Shown: positions 22,201 to 34,200 of the stretch, piece after piece
Layout of the letters: each line of letters opens with the position of its first letter
Numbering within the stretch: position 1 is the first letter of the stretch
NCBI RefSeq assembly: GCF_040807025.1
Contig: NC_090968.1
Location: 5,693,906 to 5,757,905, forward strand
DNA: 64,000 nt
Reading direction: 5' to 3'
Source of the DNA: Struthio camelus
Taxonomy: Eukaryota > Chordata > Aves > Struthioniformes > Struthionidae
Program-made: the position numbers and the translations under genes
The notes under the pieces: model-generated
The model's database searches: none
Told to the model about the DNA's origin: nothing
The model's input: the letters and a program-made list of their open reading frames with translations, nothing else

Positions 22201-25200
22201 TTGGGACTATCACACCAAGGGATCTGCAGCCAGGCTCAACAAGACCGGAGGAGATGTGGGACACTGGGAGTTATGGAGATGCTCTTTCTTTCTACCCCAA
22301 AACTTAATCCATCTCATGGCAAAGAGCCTACATTTCCACCCTGGGGCGCCCGTGTCTCCTCTGCTGCAAGCTGTGAGGAGCGTGCCTGTACCCTTCCTGG
22401 ATCCTGCTGCTTCCCATGTGGAATATAATCCTGAAAGGGCATTCACCAGGGAGATCTGTGACCCAAAATTGGATGTAACGTGGCCGTAGGGGCTCTACAC
22501 CTGGTCCTGGTTACCTGGACAACCTTCAGACCTCTCTAAATGCAACAACATTTGTTTGGGGGCATCGGCTGAAAACCACGAGGACGGGATCTATTCCTTG
22601 GCCTGGATGCAAGCAGTGGATGTGTTTCCACCCAGGCCACTGACCCTGGATGCCTCCAGAGCTGTCCTAGCCCTGTGTGTCCCCTCTCCTCTCCCCATGC
22701 CCTCAGCGTGTCCCAGCCTGGCGAGGAGGGCAGGTGGCTCGTGGGGTTGCTTGCTGCCGCATGTCTCCGTGGGACGGTGCTAGCCCCAGGCCGGGCCGGA
22801 TGAAGGCAGAGCAAAGCGAGCTATCAGCCACGGGGCCTCGGTGGCATCCAGCGTGATGGAAGGGACACGGGTGGCCGGTGTCACATGCCTCTAGGTGTCA
22901 CTGTCGCCCTGCCGTACCCAGCCGAGTGGCCGTGGTGGGGAAGCGGGCTTGGTGCTGGAGGCCCCAGCCAGGCTGACATTTCCGATCTGGTGCTTTCCAT
23001 GTCGCAGCGAAGGGGAAGGACGTGGGGAATAGCTTCTCCCCGGGGTGCGGGAGGCAGCGCTGCAGGGCGCAGCCGCTTGCCTTTGCTGGCTGCGCGGGCG
23101 GGGAAGGGGCAGCGGCTGCAGGCAGAAGCGGGAGCCGCCGTCCCTGTCCCTCGCCCTCCGGGGCGGCAGGAGATGAGCATCCCGGGGACGCCCCGCAGCT
23201 CCCGCCGCGCTCTGCACCCCTCCTTGGGTGCTCCTCTGGCTCCGGGGCCCCCCGGCCTGTGGTCACCGGCTGGTGACGTGGAGAGGGCTCGGCGGGGCGC
23301 AGGCGTGTGGAGCAGCAGGGCCGTAGCGCGCAGCCGTCCCCCCTTCCCCGTGCACCCACTGCAGGACGGGGCAGCGGTCTTGCCTGGAGTCTGATGTGGC
23401 GAGAAGCTGTTTCAGAAAGCAAAAAGGAAGCGCTAAAATGATAGAAATAAAGTGAGAGGTCAGGGAGTGCCTGCTAGGAAGCGGAGGGGATGGAGCAGTT
23501 TGCCAAGGTGGGATCCAAGGAGAGGGTGCGGGAAGGCGGTGGCCATGCATGGGCGGGCGCGGGGCGAGCTCGTGGGGAGGCTGGCGTAGAGGCGTGCAAG
23601 AAGAGACCCTGGGGGAAGAGTTTGCACTGAGCTGCATCCAATCTGCAGCCTTGCCAAGCTCAAGCGCTCAAAAACCGTGAGTCAGATGCCCCAAAAAATC
23701 CTGTGGCAGGCCCGAAAATGATGAGATACAAAACAAAAACAAAACAACAGTGTGCAGGGAGAGTTTGGATTGGCCTGTTTTCTTTGAGTTGTGAGAGGTC
23801 ATGTGTGGAAGCTCTTCTCCCCAAGCATCAGGGCTGGAAACTTGCTGAGTTTGTTTATTTGCATATTTGGTTTTAATAAGAAAGGGAGAGTCCTGTGTCA
23901 TCACATGACTCCGGGAGCCAAGGCCGCTCGGTTAACCCTGCACCTTCCTCTGCCCGCTCCGGGGGGGAGCGTGGCGGCCAGCGTTGGTGGCACGTTGCAT
24001 CCTCCCAGGGCAGGCACCCTGCAGGTGATGGAGGAGCTGTAATGCCCTGTGGCATCGCTCTGGCTTTTTCAGGCCACCAGCTGAATTTAGCCACATTTCC
24101 ACCCCCCTAAACAGCCGCCGGGGGGTTGTGCATGGGGACCCATCCAGGCGCTGCCTTTAGGAGCGGTGGAAGGAGGCTCTCCTGCGCCGGAGCAGCCTGG
24201 AGGCGGCTCTGGTGCGTGCTCAGCGGTGCAGAGCAGCGCGTGCCAGGCGCAGACGGATGTACGAGCGTGTTCAGGAGGGCTGGGAGCTGTGGGCATGGTC
24301 CAGGCCGTGATTCTGCATACGTGGCCTGGGGATGGGGGGTAACGGGTTACTTGGACGTGGGGCACCAGTTCACCCCGCCTGGTCACCTTCCCTCACTGCT
24401 CTCTGCCCTTGTCCCCCCTTCCCCTGCCCTGGTGCAGATGAGATCTTCCGCTGCCGGGCAGGCCCATCCTCGCTGCCCGGCCAGGACCCGCCGGGCTGGC
24501 GGGCGCCCGTGGACTGCGTGCGGGCCAACGAGCTGTGCGCCGCGGAGCCCAGCTGCAGCTCCCGCTACCGCACGCTGCGGCAGTGCCTGGCCGGCCGCGA
24601 CAGGAACACCATGCTGGCCAACAAGGAGTGCCAGGCGGCCCTCGAGGTGCTGCAGGGGAGCCCGCTCTACGACTGCCGCTGCAAGCGGGGCATGAAGAAG
24701 GAGCTTCAGTGCCTTCAGATCTACTGGAGTATACACCTGGGGCTGACCGAAGGTACGCGGCAGGCGCGTCCGCAGGCTGGCGGCGGGCCGGGGGGGAGGA
24801 TGCTGGCGGTGAGGAGGTCCGGACCCAGGCGGAGGGCTCTGCTGGGGAGCCCCACGCATTGCATGTGTGCCCCAGGGAAAGGCGGCTGGTGCAGCCTTGC
24901 CTAGGGGGAGCCCTGCCCCAGCACCCCAGGGCCCAGCGCAGGGTGCTGGCGGGTGAGCGCCCTCGCGGGCTGCTGCGAGCTCACGTGCAACCCGCCTGGG
25001 AGGGCTGCCCCGTGCTCCTGCACCGGGCCGCACCCGCGCCCTGTGCGCTGCCTCTCGCCAGCACTGCTGGCTGGGACCCAGCTCCCCAGGGCTTGCGGGT
25101 GGCAGGGGTGTTGTTCCCAGTGTGTGGGCTGTGATTGCAGGCTGTTTGCCGCTCCAGCGCCTGCACGTTCCTCCCGGGAAAGGCTGGGGCAAGGGGGAAC

Positions 25201-28200
25201 ATCTCTGCAGAAACTGCTTTGAAACAAGGGCAGCTGCTCCAGGTCCTCGTGCATCACTAATGCTGGAGGAAAAGGGGGCTTTTTCCTGTGGTTTTGGGCA
25301 AGTCCCTTCTCTCCTTTTCCTGTTTTAGAGACACTAAAGCACTCTGAGATCAGCAGAGAAAAAAGGCAGGAGGGAACTTTCTGAGGGCATCCAGCCCTGG
25401 TCCTGGTGCCTGGTGCTTTTGGTGGTCCCATGTCTGGTATTGAGGTCTTTGCAGCACCTCAGGAAGGGACGTGGGTGACTGCGTGCTGTGGGGCTGTCCC
25501 AGCCCATCCTCTACTGGAGCTGGTGGGCTGGGACGGCAGTGGGGGCTCGGTGGGACCTTGGCTTGCAGAAACCTGATGCAAGGGTGGTGAAGGAGTAATT
25601 GCAGGCTGGTGAAGGAGTAAATCAGAGGCTGGAGCAGTGCAAGTAATTGAAATTGGATTTTGCCAGCCCTGGGCTGTTTGCTTATTGAAGGCAGGATTAT
25701 CTGGTGGCTGAAGGCCGGCGGAGGCAGCGGGTTCACCCCCTGCCGCTCGCCCCTCTGCAGGTGCATCGCCAGGTCAGGCCTGCGACCGCCGCTGGCACCA
25801 AGTGTATTGGCAGCTTGGCTCCATTTCAAGTGTTAATCTGAGTCCTTCAAAATGCCTGCTCCTCTGCTGTTTCACGACCCTGGCTTAAAGCCACCTCCTT
25901 TAGCAAGAGTCCAGGGGCCAGAGTTCACTGCAGGGGCTCTGCTGCGGAGCCGTTCCCAGGGCGGATGCAGGTCTCTGACCTCCCTTATCAGCTTGGATTG
26001 AAGAGAGGGAAAGGTTGTGGTGGGTCTGCTGGTGGCTGCGACGTGCATAGAGCTGCACGGGGCACTGCTCCGAGGGGTGACCCTGTAGAAATTGCCTCCA
26101 AATCTGGGTCAGCTCTGTGACTAGCTAGCCCAAAAAACAGCCCAGGGCAGGACTTACTGCTTAATTGTTCTTCACCCCTCGTTAGCAGCCTTCATTCAGC
26201 GATTTCAAAGGGCTCTGCAAACATGAATGAAGGAAGCTTTACTGCCGGTTGGGCACTCCAGGACTATGCTTGGAGGAGGGAGGAGGAGGTGGTGGGAAGA
26301 AGTGAATTTACCAGGTCTGAAGGAGAGGTAGAAGCTTAGGGGAGATCCTGCGGTTCACAGCATAAAAGCTGTGAGGAGCCTAAGGTGTAGCCCGACCTAC
26401 CCTTTAGTAAAGATACTGTGTCCCGGCCGCTCCGGCTTCCCTCCGTCCATCCCCTTGGCTGCGGGAGCCAGGCGCTCCCTGCCATTAAGGAGGGCTGCTT
26501 TCACTCCAGTTTTGTTCCTGGAGGTTAATTGCATCTCAGCTAGCTCAAGAAAAGTCCACTGCCCTTTTAATGCTTAGTAATTTTCCTAGCCAGCAGTAGG
26601 GTTCAGCTAGTATTTAATTATTTATTGCATCGGCAAAGCAATATACCAGGAGGTTACAGTGTTTCCTAAATGCACTTTAATAAAGGTGCTGTTTGTCATC
26701 AGAGCATTAGGAAACCCGGCAAAGCAAATGGGGTTGGCTTGAAAGGGAGGACTTTGCAAGCTGCCCGGAGCGTATTTCCTTCCTGGTGGCTAGCACAGGC
26801 AGGCAGCACCCATCCATGCCCTGGCAGTGCCTGCTGCTCCCATGTAACGTCACCTCGAAGCTCCTCTGGTGCTGTCAGGTGTTTCCACCTCGGAGATCTC
26901 CTGCTTCAGCCAGGGCCAGAGACCCCCAACAGCCTGGCGACCGAGCTGCCGCAGACCGGGCTGGGAGCCCCGATCTCCCCTGCTGGAGATCCTGTAGCCT
27001 CTGCAGCACCCCTGTGCAAGGGAGAGGCTGCTGGTCCAGAGGTCCCTCATCCCTTTTCTCCTAGAAGTCCCATTGCTCCCCATTTTTAAAGCTATCTGAG
27101 ACAGCCGAATCCCATGTCCAGCCGGGATGTCCCTGGCCGGGCCCTGCCCTGGCCCTGGTCCCAGGAACCACCCAGGCTCTGCACTTCCAGATGTCTAGGG
27201 AAGGGTGCTGAGGAGCAGCTGGGGTTGGAGCAAGCCCTCCCTCATTGCTCCCCGCCTCTTAATGAGCTTGTTTTCCAGCACAAGGCTTCAAGTGGCTCCT
27301 TAATTACAAGGGATAAATGCTGCTGCCTCAGGCTAATAATATCTTGGTAGAGCAAATGTGGGTCGAAGCGGGGTAGCAGGCTGTGAGGTGCAGGCTTCTC
27401 CGCTCTCCCGGGCTACTGGAGCATCTTCCTCATGCATCGGGTTTGCTGGAGATGTAGAGCCTGGAGCCCCTTTGGCCAGGGCAGACCAATACCCCTGGGG
27501 TAATGCGATGTGGCAGACCCAGTCCTAGCGGGAATGCTCTGATGCTAAAATGACAGGGCTATCTGATCAGGCCTGTATTCTTCCACATCTTGGGAATAAT
27601 CATGGAATCATGGAAATATTGCTATTTTCACAAAATACATCAGAGGTAGAGCAGGGCAGAAAGTGATTTTTACAGTGTTCTTCTAAGCAGAGCCTTTCCT
27701 CAAACCCAAAAGAAAAAAGAAGAAAAATCCAAGGTTGAGTAAAGACCCTAAAACTTTCAGCTTGCAGCTGGCCCAAACTCTATGGCTGCATTCACAAAAC
27801 GTTGACCTTTTAAATCTAAATTCACTAAACTATTAGAAGTCAGTTTGAATGCAGCCTCTGCCAAATCCAACTTGAACAAGCTGAGTTAGTGGAAGGATCC
27901 AGACGTCAGCGAGCCGGCACGAACCTGCCCTCGCGGGCTGCCAGCCCGGCTTTCACTGAGTCAGCCGTGCGGAGGAAAGTTCGAAAAACCCTCAGCCAGC
28001 AAGAACTAAACCTGAGCTGCTCAGAAATGGGCTTTTTTAGTTTTCCTTTTTTTTTTTTTTTTTGGTAGGATATGGTTTTAAATCCTGTATCATTTTTCAA
28101 TTCCTGAATTGAAAATTCCCATGCAGGGGGGCCTCGGGTACCCTGGCAGCAGCCTGGGGCCGTGCGGGAGGGGAGGGAGAGGGACCGGCACCTGGGACCA

Positions 28201-31200
28201 GCGGGGGCTTTGGCCTAAGCTCGGCTGTCCCCAGTTTGGGGAGGGTGCTGGAGCCTCTCTGGGGGCTGAGGTTATTCCCTGTGGTCTTTTAATTTGCTTT
28301 TTTTTTCTCTTCTCCTTCTTTCCTCCCACTCTAGGAGAAGAATTTTATGAAGCTTCCCCCTATGAGCCGGTCACCTCTCGTCTCTCTGATATATTCAGAC
28401 TTGCTTCAATTTTCTCAGGTAATAAAAGCAACATGCTTCCGCTGTTTTATCTTTGCCTGCCTGTGAATATAAACCTGCTCCCAAGCTCACCGGGAATGAA
28501 ACCTGTGGCTCCCTCCCCCGCAGCCTGGTCCTGTCCCCCTCCAGCCTCTCCTCTGCCAGTTTAAATCCCTCTCGCCTCCCAGACGGGATGCTTCGAGCAT
28601 CATCCCCTGGCAGCACACAGCTTCCCCCAGCTGGGGTGCCCAAGCAGGGAGCGATTTTAGGGGTAGGTTGGCAAAGCAGGGGCTGATGTACTTTGGGACA
28701 GATCCCTCCCGTTTCAGGCCATCCTGGAGGGTTTAGGCACTGCCAGTCTGGCTCCAGGCGGGCGGCGGGGAGCAGATGAGCCGGGCCGGGGCTGGGGCAT
28801 GCTGCGAGCTCCAACACGGCAGGGCCGCAGAGAGCAGGCTCTTCCTTAGGCTGCATTTGTTTTTCCCAGGTTGCAGTTTAGGTTTTTCCCTGTTGGACTC
28901 AGCTGCCTCCAACCGCGGGAAAATAACGATTTGATAAAGCAAGCTGGAGAGCTTGTAATTCCCTCGTTTGTCTTGCCGACACAACAGACGTGTTGCCTTG
29001 CCCAGCCAAGTGTCACTGCCGTTAAGCAGAGGAAGATGCTTGGACGCAGCCCTTGCTGCATCTGGGGCCCGAGGGACCCAGCGGCAGCGAGGGAGCGGAG
29101 CAGAGCGGGGGCGAGCGGGGAGGCCGGGCGGCCGGGGCTGCGCCCGTGTCCAGGCAGTGAGAGCCTGGGGATGGGAGCAAAAACCAGCTGAGAAAGTCGT
29201 GGGGAATAGGAGAGGCCGCAAGGTGCGTGCGGTCTGTAGGCGCAGGTCTGTCTTTTCCTGGAGGAACCAGGCTTTCCGGGGCTCCTCGGGAAATCGTCAA
29301 GGAGAGCGGAGGAGGAAAACCCACGGGAGCTGGGGCAGCGGCGCGGCCCCGCGGCCGCTCGGAGCATCCCGCTGCCTCCACCTCCTCCTCCTGGGAAGCC
29401 AACTCCACCGCCGGGCCAACAGGAACTTTTTTTTGCCATCTATTTCCATGACAACCCTGGGTACTGCTATCCCTCTCCTCCCTCCGCCGATTCGAATTAG
29501 GTCACGCAGTGCCTTGCCTTCTCCTCGCTCTTTCTCGTCTTAACCCCTTTCCCCGAAAGCCACCCGGCGCCACTTGGTTTTGGGGTGTCCCTTGGTCGCC
29601 TGCAGGAGGGACGGGCGAGGGCACACGCGGCTCCTTCCCTGCTCGCAGCGCCGTGACTTGCTGCTCTGCTCCGGCGAGGGGTCGGCCGCACTTTCCTAGC
29701 GCACCCGCCGGGTTTTAACTTCCGACGGGAATCTGCGCGGCCGCCTCCGGGGAGCTTAGCGCCAGGCTCGGGCTGACAATGCCACCCCCTCCCGTCTCCC
29801 TCCTTTTTTTGGACTGAATTATCGTCAAGGAAATATTTTAGCTGCTGGGAGGTATGAAAAGCCAAGAGACTGCGATGGGGGATTAAGCATCCATGGGTTG
29901 ATTTATTCAGAAAAATGGAGTGAGATGAAAAGAGAGCCTTTCCAGCGATTTGGGGGCTGGAGGAAGGGGACGCGGAGCCGTGCCGCCGTGGCTGCGGGGG
30001 CTGCGCAGGGCCGCAGGGTGAGGCTGGGAGCCTCCTCCGGGTCTCTCCTCCAGCATCCTCCATGGCCAGCGCTGCGTTTTCCACCCCTGCCGCTGCCCCC
30101 TCTCCTCCGGGGCCCGGCCGGCCAGCTCTAGCGAGGCTGTGACGGGAGCGCGGGCAGCGAGCCACCCCCGGGAGCCCCGTCCTGACCCCAAGCCCAGAGC
30201 AAATGAGCTGTTACTGTTGTTTCTCGATAATGAGGCTGAGCCGGAGCACTGTTAATTGCCTATGGGGATAGCAGTGGGATTATGTTACCTTTCTAGAAGA
30301 AGGGGCTGCGTAAGCAAGGAGGGAGGCGATGCACACGCGTGTGCACCGGGCTCTGATCGCTCTCGGCCGCGAGGGGCAGCCCTGCAGGACCGGGGCAGTT
30401 GGCAGTGCCGGGAGCAAGCGCTCCGATCCCCGCCGCCGGAGCCGGCCCTGCAGGAACGACAGCAGCAGACACGGGGAAGAAGGAAGAGTCTCGGCCTTTT
30501 TTCTCCACCGGCGGGGAATTGAGGCAGGAGGATCAAGTGCGCTGCCCAAGGCTGTACAGGGAGCGTGCGTCGGAGCGAGGGTTCGAGCCCCGCTCTCCCG
30601 GGTGCCCGGCACGTGCCTGAGCTGCTGCACGGCTCTGCCAGGCTCCAGCCCTCTCCGTCCCGCCGTCTCACCCTGCTGCGAAGCCAGCCCCTCCGCGCCA
30701 CCTCTGCGGCGGCAGCGCCGCCTTCGCCATCCTGCGCCTGCTGTCCCTGCCCCCGTGCCACGCCGCGCGGGACAGCTCGCTCGAGAGGCCCCTGCTCCTT
30801 GCTCCCCGTTTCTTTCTCGCCTCATGAAATTTTCATGCTTGTGCTTTATTAATGAGCTCCCCGCAAACCCTGCGCTTTCACGCGGCGGCTCTATTAAAAT
30901 GCATCCAGGTCCCCGCAGGTCTCGGGCAGGGCAGGCGCGGATGCTCGCGAGGAGCAGACAGCAATGGCATCAGAGTCGTGAGCTGCCTCCATGCTCAGCC
31001 CATGGCTGGAGGGACGCTATAGTCCCACCAAGGCTGGGCGGGGGGGGAGACGGTTTGCTGTGAAATGGCAGTTCCTACCCTGTCCCATCGTCGGGGCTTG
31101 GCTGGACGGGGAGGCTGCAAAGTCCCAAAGGACTTGTCTTCCCTTTCTGCCTCCCTCTCTCGTGGCTTTATTCCTACATGGCTTATGCCTCATTTGCATG

Positions 31201-34200
31201 AAGAGCAGAGAGCAGGATTTCCTCCCCCAGCTCGGTGCGAGTTAACACTCCTATCATCCTTTAACTAAAACGTCTCTTTTAGCTCAAATGACCTTCTTAC
31301 CTCTTGCACTATTTTTCAAGACAGATCTACTTATAAATCATATATCATAAGAAGCATTCACTTTACGTATGTCTTATCAAGCTCCCCGTCTCCGCTGCCG
31401 TGGTAGATCTCCACGCGGTGCATTAATCACGCAGATGACACGTTTGACATTTAGAGGGCTTTCTCTGAGCAGCTTTCCTCCGTCGGCGCCGGGGCTCGTG
31501 TCGTCAGCGCTGCGGGCTGCGCTCCCCGGCGGGAGGGGAGCCCGACGGCTCGCTGCGGCCGGGGCGCGACGGGGGGCCGGGGCTGGGGGTTTGCAGCGAG
31601 GGGGCGGGCGGCGTGACCCCCCGAGCGCCCCTCCCTTGGGGGGCTGGTCCTGCTGGAGCGGGACGGGGGCCAGACCAGGAGGGGCATGATGCTCACGCAG
31701 GCAGCTGCTTGCCGTTTGCTAATTTGCAGGGCCGGCGACTATTTCTGTTAGGAAACCCTCCTCCGCGCCCCCATTTGTCTTTGCCAGTGGAAACCAGGGA
31801 ACAATGGAAGAATCCAAGAAATTGGTTGGGTTGCAGAGAAGAGGCAAGTAGGGAAGAAATTACTGGTGCAGTCAGGTGGCTTTTAAAATACCACCTGGCT
31901 TGCCAAGGGCAATTCATCATTTTGACAAAAAATAAAAAAAAAATCGGTGCTTGTTCCCGCTCGGCGGTTCGGCTCTGTTTGCCCACCCTCCCCGTGCGCT
32001 GTGTTTGCTGATGGCCGGGATTCCCGGCGTGGATGCGGGAGCCGGCCGGCGCCTGGCAGGTGGCACGTCCTGGCGCGGGCCAGGGTGCGTGCGGCTCCGG
32101 CCGAGCCCACCTCGGAGGAGGAGGGGCCAGTGGGAGCAGCCCCCGGGCCGGCACCGGGATGCTCGGAGGTGACCTGGTTTCTGGGGAGCCTCGGGAGGCG
32201 ATGCAGAGGCTGGCTGGGCCCCCATGCAGCACAGCAGATTATTCCACTTTGTAGCTGGCTGAATAATTAATAATTATTCCCTGAATAATTGACTAGGAAA
32301 AATATTGCAGATTCACGGCATAAATGAATGCCACACGTGTCCTGGCATCGCCAGCCACTCCACCGTCCCCCTGGCCCGCGCTCACCCCTTCTCCCGCTTG
32401 CTCCCCGGGCAGGAATGGACCCCACCGCCAACTCCAAAAGCAACCACTGCCTCGACGCGGCCAAAGCCTGCAACCTGAACGACAACTGCAAGCGGCTGCG
32501 CTCCAGCTACATCTCCACCTGCAGCAGGGAGATCTCGGCGGCCGAGCACTGCAGCCGGCGCAAGTGCCACAAGGCGCTGCGGCAGTTCTTCGACCGCGTG
32601 CCCAGCGAGTACACCTACCGCCTGCTCTTCTGCTCCTGCAAGGACCAGGCCTGCGCCGAGCGCCGGCGCCAGACCATCGTCCCCTCCTGCTCCTACGAGG
32701 ACAAGGAGAAACCCAACTGCCTGGATCTGCGGAGCATGTGCCGGACGGACCACCTCTGCCGGTAAGGGCTGCGTGGCACGGGGCTCCCTGCGCGCCTCCG
32801 GGGCTGCCGCGGGTTTCTCCCAGCCCCTCCGTGCCACGAGGAGACCTGCGGGTCGTAGAGGGGATTCGGGGCTGGCCCGCGGTGGGGGTTGCAACGCTCC
32901 CTCCTTGCACGACCCTAGTGCAAACCTGGCGCCTTGGCGTTTTCCCAGCGCGGTGAGCCGTTTGCCGGCTGGGTCTCCCCTGGTGCTAGGATTACGTTTC
33001 GTACGGCGTAAAATGGTGCAGAGTTAATGTTTTCTGGATGGCGGTTCAGAGGTTGGTGGGCTCAGAGGCGGCCCGGGGGTCTCCCCTCTTGCTGCAAGGT
33101 GGAGCTGAGGATTTTTCCAGGCTTGCGGGCGGTTCCCAAGGCCTGGGGTCGCTGACTGCGTTTCCCTGGGCGCCGTTTGCTTTGCTGCCTCCCTCCAGGG
33201 AGCCCCGAGGCTGCAAGGGAGCGATGCCCGCCGATCCAAACGCCAGCTTGGAGGCAGCTGCCTTTCCACCTGCTGCCACTAGATCTGGTGCAGGGTCCCC
33301 AGGGAGCTGCGCCGTCTCCGTTCCCACCTGGGAACGGGCTCTGCTCTGTCTCGCCGAGCCACGGGGGAACCAATGCACCAAAGGCACCACGGCAGCGGCG
33401 GCATCGCAGCCCCGCAGGCAGCGGGACCCCTGAGCACGCTCTCAGCATCCCTAGGCGAAACTTCATCACTGGCAAAAGCAGCGTTTTCCCTGTGGCAGAG
33501 CTAAGTCAAGGGAGATCAGGTTTTTGCTTTGTTATGAAACTCATTATTCATATGGCAAAAAAAAAAAAAAAAAAAGCTCGTCACCCTCCAGGGGCCGGAT
33601 CAGCCTCATAAAGAATTTGTTTCCTGCGAGGAGGAAGGTCTCTTTGCCGTCAAGGTGATGGAGGTTCCCAGAGTCTGGTGGCAAAATAAATAAATAACAG
33701 TTCCAGGTCCTCCACTCACTGCAAGCGAATGTGTTTGCAACGTGGGAATGTGGCTTTTTATCAAAAAGTAATACCATAAGCCAGTGTCTATGAATAAAAG
33801 ATATCAGGGCTGCGCTGAGTTGCGGCCAAATTAATGGCAGCACCTCTCCGTCAGCGGCCCTGACGCTCGCTCGCGCGTTAAACGCTGGGGCTGCATCCAG
33901 CTCACGGAGGGGAATAACCCGCATTAGCCACGTGTTGAGAGGCTGCGGAGCATTAATTATCAGCCTATTCCAGCATGAAATGAAATTTAGCCTGACGGAG
34001 GTGGAGCGGCAGAAGGGTGGGAAGCGTGCGGCATCCGCCTCCGCGTGGGGGACGTGCGCTCACCAGGTTGCTCCGAGTCTGAATACGTTTCCCGGCACGG
34101 CGTGTCCCGGAGAGCGCTGGGACAGGCCCGGGTACGGCAATGCCTCCCGTCGCAGGGGGGGCTGCAGCTGCGGAAGTATTTAAAAGCAGTGGCCTATTCA

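Larger units (their letters stand above)
24753..28334 (+). other. GFRA2: GFRA2 intron 2
   Basis: 3,582 bp, GTACGC to CTCTAG, phase 1. It contains two decayed SINE-like fragments (about 25270-25360 and 26185-26245), an AT-rich block at 27540-27890 and a T-run near 28049-28064. No additional exon is recognised. Confidence 0.9.

Noticed and set aside
27590-27620. Possible CR1 retrotransposon end (two CATGGAAT-like octamers)
   Set aside because: Only two octamers resemble the CR1 terminal repeat; the following sequence does not align by eye with the CR1 3' region.
30575-30595. tRNA gene suggested by a GGTTCGAGCCC B-box
   Set aside because: No A-box, acceptor stem or cloverleaf at the right spacing; the motif is explained by the antisense MIR element.
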